Below are positions 27,642 to 36,407 of a stretch of DNA of 64,000 bases, piece after piece; position 1 is the first letter of the stretch; the number at the start of each line of letters is the position of its first letter. The translations under genes and the position numbers were made by a program. Under the pieces are notes generated by a model that was given only the letters and a program-made list of their open reading frames with translations, was not told the DNA's origin and searched no databases. Source of the DNA: Candidatus Pantoea formicae (lineage in GTDB: Bacteria; Pseudomonadota; Gammaproteobacteria; Enterobacterales; Enterobacteriaceae); contig NZ_VWXD01000003.1 of the NCBI RefSeq assembly GCF_011752625.1, forward strand, positions 682,001 to 746,000, given 5' to 3'.

Positions 27642-28001
27642 ATGCACAGCAAATTTGGCAGTCAACTCTTCTCACTGCTGGTTTTAGGATTGGGTGCCGC
27701 CGGCTTTTATGCTTACGCGAAGAAAACAGACTTTCAGCAGGATCAGTTAGCCTGCATCAATATTGACCATCAGCGTGTGCAGAATGAAGTGGAAGAGGAC
27801 CTGCTCAATCATGCCAATCCGGCGTTTTTTGGTACGTTTCAGGTGCAGATTGGTTCGCTGTATATTCACCCGACGACGCTGAATGCGACCAGCACGCATA
27901 TTGTGGTGCCGTTTTCGCTGGAGAATAATGGGAAGACCACGGAGTTTGAGGCGAAGGTTCGGTGTTCTGATTTAAGGGATATCGGGTATCGCCGGGTTTG
28001 A
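27642..28001 (+). CDS. Small membrane-anchored protein, paralog of 19608-19979
   Basis: 119 residues: one N-terminal membrane segment (QLFSLLVLGLGAAGFYAYA) and a presumed periplasmic domain with the same landmarks as the protein at 19608 (QQDQLAC, DLLNHANPAFF, IGSLYI, VPFSL, VRCSDLRDIGY). The start ATG 27642 has AAGGAAATC upstream. The two paralogs are on opposite strands and bracket the PilZ/fimbrial segment. No known function is recognised. Confidence 0.65.
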   Translation: MHSKFGSQLFSLLVLGLGAAGFYAYAKKTDFQQDQLACINIDHQRVQNEVEEDLLNHANPAFFGTFQVQIGSLYIHPTTLNATSTHIVVPFSLENNGKTTEFEAKVRCSDLRDIGYRRV

Positions 28002-28224
28002 GTGTTAACCAGCTCATGCAGCACGTTTTATAGCTACAGCGCAGCCGCTTTGTCTCGTAAATTGACATTTTTTATCCCGATAAAATCTAAGCGACTGCCG
28101 TGGCTGTGTTCTGCAATCACTCGCATTACTACTGTTTTTAGTCGCTTTTTTCCTCATTAGCTCACCTCGTTGAATCGTAAACTGATAGCAGGGTTTTGTG
28201 TAAAAATGATTGAGGAAAGATAAA

Positions 28225-29067
28225 TTGAATATAGCTATTGTTGGAAACTGCCAGCTGGAAGTCCTTGGTGAAATGACTAAAAAAAACAGCGCCTTACACC
28301 AAGGAAAAATTACCTCTGTCTATAATACGCCAATATATAAACTCAACCCTAAGACGCAACTTATTGATTTTATGCATCAACTTGACGGATGCGATCATAT
28401 CTTCATGCAGTATCATTCAGAAAAATGGGGACCTTTCTCGACTGCTTCACTAAGTCAATATTTTGACCTTACCGTGTTACCGACACTTGAATCACGTGTG
28501 TCGACGCCACAATTAGGCTATTTTTCTGATGGCGTGCCCGATTCAATGGTCTATGCTGATTATCGATTTTTACATCTCTATCTTCAGGGACATAACATAG
28601 TTCAATCTGTTCAGCAATATCATCAGGTGTCTCTATGTCCACAAAAGCAGATAAAAATGGTAAGAGACGACGCTCAAAAATATAAAGATCTTTTTGAGGA
28701 AGGAAAAGTTTACATAGACTATTCAGAGATATATGAACACGCACTATTAAATGACACGGAATGTTTTTCGACCGTTAGTCATCCTAACAATCATCATTTG
28801 AGCATTCTCTTAAGCGCCATCTTGTACAAAGTGTTTAACTTAGATAAAAAAGTAGAATTAAATGGCAACGATCTATTAAAAAACTACATCGCACCACAAT
28901 TAGGCTCACACAATAATGATTATTATATGATGCGAAAGACTGGGCTTAATCTTGCCGGAAAAATAAATCACTGTTTCTTTGACAGCCAAAACCAGAGAAC
29001 GTTGCTCAAAGAACTTCTCAAATCAAATTACTACCTTTCACTTGAAAGTAAATATCAGAACTTGTGA
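28225..29067 (+). CDS. WcbI-like polysaccharide-modifying protein, 280 aa
   Basis: The N-terminus MNIAIVGNCQLEVLGEM carries the GNCQ motif of WcbI-type proteins, which are found in capsule and glycan clusters and are thought to be acyl/acetyltransferase-like enzymes; a SHPNNHH segment lies near residue 195. I chose TTG 28225 (GAGGA eight bases upstream); another TTG lies five codons earlier. It is the only plus-strand gene of the glycan island and converges on the LuxC-like gene with only 50 bp between them. Base composition is AT-rich like the island. It may add a further decoration to the flagellin glycan, or act on another polysaccharide. Confidence 0.6.
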   Translation: MNIAIVGNCQLEVLGEMTKKNSALHQGKITSVYNTPIYKLNPKTQLIDFMHQLDGCDHIFMQYHSEKWGPFSTASLSQYFDLTVLPTLESRVSTPQLGYFSDGVPDSMVYADYRFLHLYLQGHNIVQSVQQYHQVSLCPQKQIKMVRDDAQKYKDLFEEGKVYIDYSEIYEHALLNDTECFSTVSHPNNHHLSILLSAILYKVFNLDKKVELNGNDLLKNYIAPQLGSHNNDYYMMRKTGLNLAGKINHCFFDSQNQRTLLKELLKSNYYLSLESKYQNL

Positions 29068-29070
29068 ATG

Positions 29071-29095
29071 AAAAACGACCACGAAAATCGTGGTC
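29071..29095 (-). terminator. Terminator of the glycan-island operon
   Basis: Stem GACCACGA (29077-29084) / TCGTGGTC (29088-29095) with loop AAA; five A's at 29071-29075 give a U-run on the minus strand. It lies 22 bp after the stop of the LuxC-like gene. Confidence 0.75.
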
Positions 29096-29117
29096 ATCAT
29101 CATTAGCATTTATACAA

Positions 29118-30353
29118 TTAAACGGCAACAACCGTACGGCTGAGCAGCGATATAAGATCGTAGCCGTCCCACTGCAGGGAGAATTGTAGCGCTTGTCCGA
29201 TAGGCACAATTCTATCTACACCTGCGGGGGCCTTATTACGAACAAAGTCTCTCAATACGTCTTTTTCAATACCTGCATAGGTTATTGTTTGACATTTTTC
29301 ACCGCAAACAGGCAATACCTCATCTAAAGAAGCAGCGAAATATTCAAGAAAATAACCACTATGACAGCGGTATTCCATACTATCATGTGAGAGTGTAGAT
29401 AATTGAGCCCGCATCAAGCGGTTATGTACAACAGGGTGCTGCACCACTCCATCGACTTGAGCACTGATCATACAAAGTGCCATTAGTTTTGTCACCGCAC
29501 TCACAGGTTGAAACTCATAACGCTCTGACGCAACGCGATCGAGATGCTGCCAGAAAGTCTCCTGCGCATTTTTGCTAACGGTCCTATCTTTTCCTAACCA
29601 AATAACTAGACCAGGAGATGAACAGGCAGTTTGATCGCTGTGCAGCGTATCATTATAGAAATTGTGTGCGATCCTTATTTTATCTGGACTATCAAGATAG
29701 TTTTTTGCATCTATAATGGTAAATGAGTGGCGATCAGAAAAAGCCAAATCTAAACCGCGTGGCCTCAACGGCGATTGACGTAATACCTCTATGGTTTTAT
29801 CGCCACCCCATATTAAACGTACATTGCACAATAAAGACAATGCATTGTTTATTTCTTGCTTCTTGTTATAGCGTATTAAGTAAATATAAGGTGATACTCT
29901 CGGATGCAGACTTAAAGAATGGCTAAGAGCAGTACAAATAATATTTATTTGCTCAAAATCTCTCGCTGGCAACCTAACAATATTCACATTACCAGAGAGC
30001 AGCCCAGTGAAAAGTGAATAGGCGAAATTCACCGCGACATTGGAGGGAGCAATATGAAATGCCACACCACGCCCGATTAAATGATTAATGTCGCCATATT
30101 GATTTTTCATGGCCTTGAGTGACGCAGGGCGACACCAAAATGCGAGGCTGGCTAAATCACTTCTTTCCTTTACACCCGGGAGGCGAAATAATACTTGCGA
30201 AAATGTCGCTAGAAAATTGATAATTTCATCATCAAATGGGCGCAGTGCAGAAACTGCATTCACATGATGCAGCTTATTGCTATCACCTACCAGAAATGAA
30301 ATTTCATCAAAGATGTGCGGCATAGGTATCACTGCATCCCCGTAACTCTGCAT
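29118..30353 (-). CDS. LuxC-like acyl-CoA/acyl-protein reductase
   Basis: Aldehyde-dehydrogenase-fold reductase of the LuxC family, about 411 residues. In bioluminescent bacteria LuxC reduces an acyl group, held on its own Cys after transfer from LuxE, to an aldehyde with NADPH. Here the family's active-site Cys is present in HSDQTACSSPGLVIWLG, and the segment GRGVAFHIAPSNVAVNFAYSL is typical. No luxAB genes are nearby, so the aldehyde must serve another purpose. The start is uncertain: TTG 30368, ATG 30353 or ATG 30323; all overlap the end of the LuxE-like gene. It is the last gene of the minus-strand island operon. Confidence 0.8.
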   Translation of the reverse strand: MQSYGDAVIPMPHIFDEISFLVGDSNKLHHVNAVSALRPFDDEIINFLATFSQVLFRLPGVKERSDLASLAFWCRPASLKAMKNQYGDINHLIGRGVAFHIAPSNVAVNFAYSLFTGLLSGNVNIVRLPARDFEQINIICTALSHSLSLHPRVSPYIYLIRYNKKQEINNALSLLCNVRLIWGGDKTIEVLRQSPLRPRGLDLAFSDRHSFTIIDAKNYLDSPDKIRIAHNFYNDTLHSDQTACSSPGLVIWLGKDRTVSKNAQETFWQHLDRVASERYEFQPVSAVTKLMALCMISAQVDGVVQHPVVHNRLMRAQLSTLSHDSMEYRCHSGYFLEYFAASLDEVLPVCGEKCQTITYAGIEKDVLRDFVRNKAPAGVDRIVPIGQALQFSLQWDGYDLISLLSRTVVAV

Positions 30354-31395
30354 TTTTAAGCCGTCCAATTACCTGAAAATATTTTCCTTTACGCCCGCAT
30401 CCACAATTATCTTCTCCTAATAGAACGCCCTCATCTTCCGTTAATAGGGAATGCCCAGGATAGGATTCTGGCAGTGCGGAAAGAACCTGTATAATTCCCT
30501 TTTTTCCTACTGCACAGAGCGAAAAGTCTTGCGGATCACGAATGATAACATCGGAATAAATGCTTGCATGTAGATGGCCAGGTTCGCATTGTAAATAAAT
30601 ACATCCCGTCTGTTCAACCATGCCGTAGTAATCATGAACTTTGCTGATTCCACATACATCATAAAGCCTTTTTGAAAATTCATTAGCGGAAACCTGCTGA
30701 AGCAGCAGCTTCTTCCAACCTCCACCATGAATTAGGGTTGCATGTGAAAAATCATATCTCTCAGAATGAGATATTAATTGGCTGTAAAAATGTTGCCAAA
30801 CCATAAAGGTGAAGCCAAATAACAAAATAGGCTTTCCATTATGTTTGCAGAGAAAAGAATTAATGATGTCATGGTTTAATTCCATGTTTTCATTCAAAGC
30901 ATAAGCTTTGTCACTCGCAAAAATTGAAAACCCTAAAATACCCGCTCCGCGAGCGGAAAACATGTTACGGTCTTTCATAACATTAGGTGAATCAATAATT
31001 AGCATTGGTAAGCGCGTTGTGCCAATAAAATCGCTGACGATCTTAACGAGCGTTTTCTGTTGCAAGCTGGCGGTAGCTTTATCAAGATAAATACGTGAAA
31101 CCTGTTGACCAGTAGTACCGGAAGACGTCATGACCTTGACTACATCTTGCTCTGCAACACTTGACAGTGAAAGTTGCTTGAACATCGATACCGGAATAAA
31201 CGGCACATCTTCTAATGTGTCAAACGTATCTTGATGACGCCCTAGCCCACTGAGTATTCCCCGATAATATGCACAATTTTCTTTGTGATGCCGGGTTAAC
31301 GCATTTAAACGAGATAACAGCAACGCCTTCTTGCTGGTTTGCTCCAGTGAGAATGGAGGTATAACTAATAGGTCATTGATATCAGTTAGTAACAT
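30307..31395 (-). CDS. LuxE-like acyl-protein synthetase
   Basis: ATP-dependent acyl-activating enzyme of the LuxE/PaaK-like family, about 362 residues. In lux systems it forms acyl-AMP and passes the acyl group via a Cys to LuxC. Visible here are the nucleotide-binding loop TSSGTTGQQVSRIYLD, the SARGAGILGF region, a GGGW segment (LIHGGGWKKLL) and YGMVEQTG, all in family order. It overlaps the upstream AMP-ligase gene by 14 bp and the downstream LuxC-like gene, so the LuxE/LuxC pair is kept together as in lux operons. The substrate acid cannot be read from sequence. Confidence 0.8.
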   Translation of the reverse strand: MLLTDINDLLVIPPFSLEQTSKKALLLSRLNALTRHHKENCAYYRGILSGLGRHQDTFDTLEDVPFIPVSMFKQLSLSSVAEQDVVKVMTSSGTTGQQVSRIYLDKATASLQQKTLVKIVSDFIGTTRLPMLIIDSPNVMKDRNMFSARGAGILGFSIFASDKAYALNENMELNHDIINSFLCKHNGKPILLFGFTFMVWQHFYSQLISHSERYDFSHATLIHGGGWKKLLLQQVSANEFSKRLYDVCGISKVHDYYGMVEQTGCIYLQCEPGHLHASIYSDVIIRDPQDFSLCAVGKKGIIQVLSALPESYPGHSLLTEDEGVLLGEDNCGCGRKGKYFQVIGRLKNAELRGCSDTYAAHL

Positions 31396-32785
31396 CACTC
31401 AGCTTCTCATATTGAATTTTTCCAGAAGCCGTGCGTGGCATGACAGCTATCAGCCGAATAACAATCGCGGATGGATGAAACTTTGTTAAACGTACCACAT
31501 ACTGCTTTATTCGCTCTGCAATACTTTCGTCTATGATGAAAATGCTAAGTTTATCATCTTCACCAGAACAAGCGATCTCATAATCAGGCAGATGTTCACG
31601 TAGCAATGTCTCAAGTTCATCCAATCCAAGACGATTACCAAAAATTTTCAAAAATCGTTTTTTTCTGCCGACAAGGGTAAAAAATCCTTCCTCATCTCTA
31701 AATGCAATATCTCCCGTTTGGAATACGCCTTTTAATTCATCGCCCTTGCTGAGATCTGAGCCTTGCGTAGCATATCCCAGCATAACATTTGGCCCGCGAT
31801 AAATTAGCTCACCTCTTACGCCAGGCTGAGTAACAGAGACTCCATTTTCATCCACGAGTGATAACTCACCTGAGGGTATCGCGATACCAATTGCCCCCTG
31901 TTTATCGCTCGTATATTCAGCCGGGAGCCATGCCATTCTTGCGGTAGCTTCTGCAGCACCGTACATAACAATAAATGACATTTTTTGCTGCTGCGCGTAT
32001 GCAGCAAAATGTTGGTGCAGGTGCGGAACTAACTTTCCCCCGGCCTGAGTTAACGTCATTAGCGATGGATAATTATTTTGGTTGAAGCGCAGGCGCATAA
32101 GCATCTCAAACGTATAAGGTACGCCTGACAAGGATGTTGCCTTATGTTCAGCAAGTTGGTGCCAGAACTCACGTTGCATCAAACTATACTGAGTTAAAAT
32201 TAATGTCGCGCCCTTCAGCAGATGACTATTTACCACCGAAAGACCAAAAACATAGTTTAAAGGCAAATGAACAAAGGGGCGCTCTGAACTGCTCAGGTGC
32301 AGATATTCAGAAATGCTGCAAGCGTTCGACTGAAGGTTAGTATGGCTCAGGCGAACCAATTTGGGACTGCCTGTAGAACCTGATGTCGTTACCAGTAAAG
32401 CCAAATCCGAATGAACAGAAAAAGGTATGGCATCCGTAGCACATAGACTGTAATCGACAAGTGTAAATACCGATGATTCCTTACTGTAACTTTCAGGACA
32501 CCATATATACGCTGGTTGGTAAATTTGGATCAATTCAAGATAGCGAGAGCTTTCAATGTTAACATCTAGCATTAAAGCAACAGCACCACTACGTAAACAT
32601 GCCAGATAGCCTGCAAGGGTAGCTAAATTATTACTACATAAAATAAAAATCAAATCCCCACGGCTTATCCTTTGTTCTATCTGTTGAACATATTCTAATA
32701 AGTCACCATAGGTTATTCCAGCACCTGAATCGGTGATCACAGCTAAGCGTAGAGAGGGATGATTTTCAATATGCCAAAATGCCAT
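31382..32785 (-). CDS. AMP-dependent acyl-CoA/acyl-ACP ligase
   Basis: ANL-superfamily adenylating enzyme, 467 residues. The P-loop-like motif LLVTTSGSTGSPKLVRLSH, YGAAEATARMAWL, the TGDIAFRDEEGFFTLVGR hinge region and the C-terminal catalytic Lys in TASGKIQYEKL are intact, so activity is expected. In the island it probably loads an organic acid onto the ACP (35348-35584) or CoA. Its start overlaps the transketolase C-subunit stop by one base. With LuxE it is the second ATP-driven acyl activator in one operon, which suggests two activation steps. Confidence 0.85.
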   Translation of the reverse strand: MAFWHIENHPSLRLAVITDSGAGITYGDLLEYVQQIEQRISRGDLIFILCSNNLATLAGYLACLRSGAVALMLDVNIESSRYLELIQIYQPAYIWCPESYSKESSVFTLVDYSLCATDAIPFSVHSDLALLVTTSGSTGSPKLVRLSHTNLQSNACSISEYLHLSSSERPFVHLPLNYVFGLSVVNSHLLKGATLILTQYSLMQREFWHQLAEHKATSLSGVPYTFEMLMRLRFNQNNYPSLMTLTQAGGKLVPHLHQHFAAYAQQQKMSFIVMYGAAEATARMAWLPAEYTSDKQGAIGIAIPSGELSLVDENGVSVTQPGVRGELIYRGPNVMLGYATQGSDLSKGDELKGVFQTGDIAFRDEEGFFTLVGRKKRFLKIFGNRLGLDELETLLREHLPDYEIACSGEDDKLSIFIIDESIAERIKQYVVRLTKFHPSAIVIRLIAVMPRTASGKIQYEKLSDVTN

Positions 32786-33756
32786 TAGTCTTCTCGCAAG
32801 CGGCTAGTAATACGCTGGGTAACCTGGGAGGCTGTTAGTCCGGCTTGTTCGAGCATCCAACCATAGTCACCAGCGTGGGGGTATCCTTGCGGAATGCCCA
32901 AAATAAGCTGAGGAGGGCGTTGCTTTTTAGCCGTCAAATATTCAGCCACTGCGCTGCCTAAACCACCAATCTCGCTATGCTCTTCCAGTGTGACTATCAG
33001 TTTGGCATTTAATACAGTGCTCAAGGTATCCGTATCAAGTGGTTTAATGGTATGCATATCAATGACTGACGCATCAATACCGTATTCTTGCAGTTGTGTA
33101 GCAACCTGAAGAGCAACATGCACCATTGTACCCGTAGCCACTAATGCAACGTCTTTGCCTTTACTTAATACAATAGCCCGACCAATTTGCAGATCAAAAT
33201 CTTCTTTATAAACAACTGGAGCACGAATATTGCCCGTAAGGCGCAAGTAAACTGGCCCTTGGTGTAATAAAGCGGCCTCAGTCATTTTGGCAGTTGCAGT
33301 GCAGTCTGCCGGTGAAAGGATGGTAATATTCGAAACTGAACGTAACGCAGCAAGATCTTCAATTCCATGATGCGTTGCACCAAACATACCTGTTGCCAAA
33401 CCGGATGCAAGCGCCACTAGTTTGACGTTTTGTTGCATGTAGCCAAGGTTAACTCGTACCTGTTCGGCGGCGCGAAAAGTGACAAAATTTGCAAATGAAG
33501 TGACGAATGGAACATAGCCACTGGCCGCTAATCCGGCGGCAACACCAACCATATTTTGTTCCGCAATACCCGCATTGAAAAAGCGTTCAGGAAACGTAGT
33601 AGCAAAACGATCCAAGCCCGACGATTTACAAAGATCGCCAGTAAGTGCGACGACATCAGGATGATGTTGTGCTAGCTCAAACAACGTAAGCCCGAAAGTT
33701 CCACGCGAGCCTAACATCGACCATGAGCGTATAGAGGTCGGCTTAATAGTCAGCAT
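32785..33756 (-). CDS. Transketolase-like protein, C-terminal (Pyr/C-domain) subunit
   Basis: 323 residues covering the pyrimidine-binding and C-terminal domains of a transketolase or DXS-like enzyme: SRGTFGLTLFELAQHHPD, the catalytic-type Glu in FFNAGIAEQNMVGVAAGLA, and THHGIEDLAALRSV and TLEEHSEIGGLGSAVAEYL. The N-terminal half is encoded just upstream by 33750-34577 with a 7-bp overlap. Split transketolases are often found in secondary and glycan pathways. The pair should transfer a two-carbon ketol unit to an aldehyde using thiamine diphosphate; the acceptor may be the aldehyde made by the LuxE/LuxC pair. Confidence 0.87.
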   Translation of the reverse strand: MLTIKPTSIRSWSMLGSRGTFGLTLFELAQHHPDVVALTGDLCKSSGLDRFATTFPERFFNAGIAEQNMVGVAAGLAASGYVPFVTSFANFVTFRAAEQVRVNLGYMQQNVKLVALASGLATGMFGATHHGIEDLAALRSVSNITILSPADCTATAKMTEAALLHQGPVYLRLTGNIRAPVVYKEDFDLQIGRAIVLSKGKDVALVATGTMVHVALQVATQLQEYGIDASVIDMHTIKPLDTDTLSTVLNAKLIVTLEEHSEIGGLGSAVAEYLTAKKQRPPQLILGIPQGYPHAGDYGWMLEQAGLTASQVTQRITSRLRED

Positions 33757-34577
33757 GAGTGTTCCTGGTTGAGTTCGTTCAACGCAACACGCATTTGGTC
33801 TTCATTTAATCGGTTACGATGAAACTCTTTATTATTTTCCATAAAGGACACACCTTTACCTTTTACGGTTCGAGCGATAATCACTCGTGGTCGCCCATTG
33901 ACAGGCTTTCGTAAAACATCCATTAGCGCTGTGAAATCGTGGCCATCACACTCAAATACTTCCCAACCACAGGATGACCACAGAGAGGGCAGTTGCATTT
34001 TCATAATATCTGAAGTGAAACCATCAGATTGCAACCCATTCTGATCGACCAAGACCGTTAAATTATCCAATCCGTATTGTGCCGCCATGAAAGCGCCTTC
34101 CCAGATTGAACCTTCATTGCACTCCCCATCACCAACAAGAACATACGTATGCCATTGTTCTTTATTCATACGTTGCCCTAAGGCTCGGCCTATCGCAAAA
34201 CTCATCCCTTGCGCCAGACTTCCTGATGAAAAATCGATGCCATATTCTGGATGTAAAGTAGGATGGACTTGCAATACAGAACCATTAATCTCAAAGCTAT
34301 TTAACGCAGGTTCATCAATGATACCGAAGTGGTAGAGTGTAGAATATAATCCAAGTGCAGCATGGCCCTTACTTAAAATGAAAAAATCTCTTTCTAAGGA
34401 GGTGATGTCATCATTAGAATATCGCATCACCTCACCGTAAAGCGCTGTTAATATATCTACTAAGGATAATGCAGGAGAGATATGAACACCATCACTGGGC
34501 GCCTGATAAGCCACGTTTAAAATGGTCTGACGAATAGCATTAGCTTTCTTATTTAATTTTTCTAACGCAATATTCAT
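33750..34577 (-). CDS. Transketolase-like protein, N-terminal (ThDP-binding) subunit
   Basis: 275 residues forming the PP domain of a split transketolase. The thiamine-diphosphate motif is complete (GDGECNEGSIWEGAFMAAQYGLDNLTVLVDQNG broken at GDGECNEG...N), and the N-terminal HISPALS and SKGHAALGLYS segments with substrate-binding His are present. It overlaps the SDR gene by 4 bases (ATGA) and the C-subunit gene by 7, so stoichiometric production is likely. A housekeeping tktA would be a single ~660-residue polypeptide, so this is a specialised enzyme. Confidence 0.88.
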   Translation of the reverse strand: MNIALEKLNKKANAIRQTILNVAYQAPSDGVHISPALSLVDILTALYGEVMRYSNDDITSLERDFFILSKGHAALGLYSTLYHFGIIDEPALNSFEINGSVLQVHPTLHPEYGIDFSSGSLAQGMSFAIGRALGQRMNKEQWHTYVLVGDGECNEGSIWEGAFMAAQYGLDNLTVLVDQNGLQSDGFTSDIMKMQLPSLWSSCGWEVFECDGHDFTALMDVLRKPVNGRPRVIIARTVKGKGVSFMENNKEFHRNRLNEDQMRVALNELNQEHSC

Positions 34578-35317
34578 TTCAAGCCTCCATCTACCCTTAT
34601 GACTTGTCCTGTAATGTAACCAGAAAGATCGGATGCAAGGTAAAGCGCCAAGTCTGCTACCTCTGAGGGGCGGCCTGCCCGCTTCAGTGACGTCTTATTG
34701 ATAGCGTCTTCGACGACATTGGCTTGCATTGTTTGCAACATATCGGTATCGGTAATGCCAGGAGAAATAACATTTGCCCGTATACCACAATGTCCCATTT
34801 CAGATGCGATAGATTGTGTCATGGCAACTAATGCTGCCTTAGATGCTCCGTAAGCAGACTTACCAGGGTTACCATCTTCAGCCGCAGTTGAGGCGATATT
34901 GATTAGACTTCCTTTTTTATTTTTAAGCATGATTTTCACCATATACTGGCAAAAAAAATACACCGAGAAAAAATTCACTTCAAACTGGTTGCGCAATTGT
35001 GTTTCACTAGTCATTTGAAACAAACTGTTTTCAGCAACACCAGCATTATTGATTACTGCATCAATAGGTGTATTTTGAGCTATAATTTTCCTGACGGCAC
35101 TCTGCATGGCAGTTTTATCTGTTAAATCAAAAAAAACAGGTAAAATGTCAACGCTATATTTTTGTGACAGAAACTCCATTTCTGCCATAAACGTTTTATC
35201 TTCGCAACGCGCGTGTGCATAAATATCAGCCCCATGCGCAGCGAAAGTTTCTACAATAGCTTTACCAATGCCACGGCGGCAACCTGTGATTAAAACCGTT
35301 TTACCTTGCATTAGCAT
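34574..35317 (-). CDS. SDR-family reductase, FabG-like
   Basis: 247-residue short-chain dehydrogenase. Cofactor motif TGCRRGIGKAIVE, NNAG at the fourth strand, catalytic Ser (INIASTAAED), and YGASK with Tyr and Lys are all present, as is the IRANVISPG segment. It most resembles 3-oxoacyl-ACP reductases, and with an ACP gene 30 bp upstream it may reduce an ACP-bound keto group or the ketose-type product of the transketolase. In Pseudomonas syringae, viosamine-type flagellin glycan genes also include a FabG-like reductase, from general knowledge. Confidence 0.85.
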   Translation of the reverse strand: MLMQGKTVLITGCRRGIGKAIVETFAAHGADIYAHARCEDKTFMAEMEFLSQKYSVDILPVFFDLTDKTAMQSAVRKIIAQNTPIDAVINNAGVAENSLFQMTSETQLRNQFEVNFFSVYFFCQYMVKIMLKNKKGSLINIASTAAEDGNPGKSAYGASKAALVAMTQSIASEMGHCGIRANVISPGITDTDMLQTMQANVVEDAINKTSLKRAGRPSEVADLALYLASDLSGYITGQVIRVDGGLK

Positions 35318-35347
35318 AGTTATTCCTCATGGAAGCCACGAGCAAAA

Positions 35348-35584
35348 TTAAATTTCAACAGCATATTTTTTTAGAATGTTCTTTCCTTCCTGCCAGGAAG
35401 AAAACTCTATAATATCATCCGTCTCCAACATGATATTGAAAGTTTCTTCTAAAGCAGCAATCATTGTCATATGTCCCACAGAATCCCATGACGGCGTATC
35501 CTGATATTTATAATTCTCTAATATGGACTCATCAACTTCAAAAGTTTCAACAAAAATTTGATTGTACTTTTCAATATTTGACAT
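35348..35584 (-). CDS. Acyl carrier protein
   Basis: 78 residues from ATG 35584 (an upstream open extension is ignored, as it overlaps the preceding gene and lacks similarity). The phosphopantetheine site is WDSVGHMTM, with the Ser after Asp, and the protein is acidic as expected (pattern ETFNIMLETDDIIEF). It is distinct from the fatty-acid AcpP and probably carries the acyl group that will be attached to the amino sugar. It lies 28 bp after the acyltransferase gene and 30 bp before the SDR gene. Confidence 0.85.
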   Translation of the reverse strand: MSNIEKYNQIFVETFEVDESILENYKYQDTPSWDSVGHMTMIAALEETFNIMLETDDIIEFSSWQEGKNILKKYAVEI

Positions 35585-35612
35585 ATCGTCAGCTCTGCCT
35601 TGGCTAAAATCT

Positions 35613-36257
35613 TTATTTGAACACGCGTTTTTCATCATTTTTTCGCATAACCCGGGCAGGGTTACCCAGTGCAATCATCGAGGCTGCAATATCATTAAAT
35701 ACTGCAGCCCCCATACCAATGATGGTATCCGCGCCCACATTCACTTTTTCTTGTATAACTGCACTCATGCCAATGAAAACGCGATCATGCACCTTAACGT
35801 TTCCGCCCGTCGTCACATAAGTGGAGATGACGACATCATTGCCAATGTATGCATCATGTCCAACACTGGAGAACGCTTGCATACAGCTGTTTTCACCGAG
35901 TGTTACATCGCACGACAGAAAAACCCCTTTCGCTAACACACATCCTGCACCTATGCGCGTGCAGTCACTGACGACGATATCGGGATGAATCAGAGTCGCG
36001 AGCGAAATCCCCTGCTCACGCACTTTATTGGCCAACTTGGCCCTCAACGCGGGTTCACCTACCGCAATTGCTACCTCAATGGGCTCAGCTATGGCCTGTT
36101 CAAAACTCATAACAGGCACACCTTTTAGCACCCGTCCAGGCGCAATATCATCAATAAAGACGATGTCATCCCAGCGAGGTGAGTCCTGATGAATTTGGCG
36201 TGCGAGAATCAAGACTTCACGGCCCATCCCACCCGCACCATAAATCGCAAGTTTCAC
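35613..36257 (-). CDS. PglD/NeuD-type sugar N-acyltransferase
   Basis: 214 residues from GTG 36257 (KLAIYGAGGMGREV is the usual start; an ATG five codons earlier is possible). A Rossmann-like N-terminal sugar-nucleotide domain is followed by left-handed beta-helix hexapeptide repeats (IHPDIVVSDCTRIG onward). The catalytic His of the PglD family is present in SVGHDAYIG. Such enzymes acetylate or acylate the amino group of UDP- or dTDP-amino sugars. In this island the likely acceptor is the 4-amino sugar made by the DegT enzyme, and the donor may be the acyl-ACP rather than acetyl-CoA. Confidence 0.82.
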   Translation of the reverse strand: MKLAIYGAGGMGREVLILARQIHQDSPRWDDIVFIDDIAPGRVLKGVPVMSFEQAIAEPIEVAIAVGEPALRAKLANKVREQGISLATLIHPDIVVSDCTRIGAGCVLAKGVFLSCDVTLGENSCMQAFSSVGHDAYIGNDVVISTYVTTGGNVKVHDRVFIGMSAVIQEKVNVGADTIIGMGAAVFNDIAASMIALGNPARVMRKNDEKRVFK

Positions 36258-36407
36258 GCTTTCATCCCACAAACAGTGACTAACTTTTTGCTAACTTAAC
36301 AGAAAGACAGCCCAGCCCTGCAGTTGAAAAACGCCCTAATTTGCACTCTAATTCAGCCATTGACTAGCAAAAAGGATTCCCAAAACTGCATTTTTAGTTC
36401 ATCAGAC

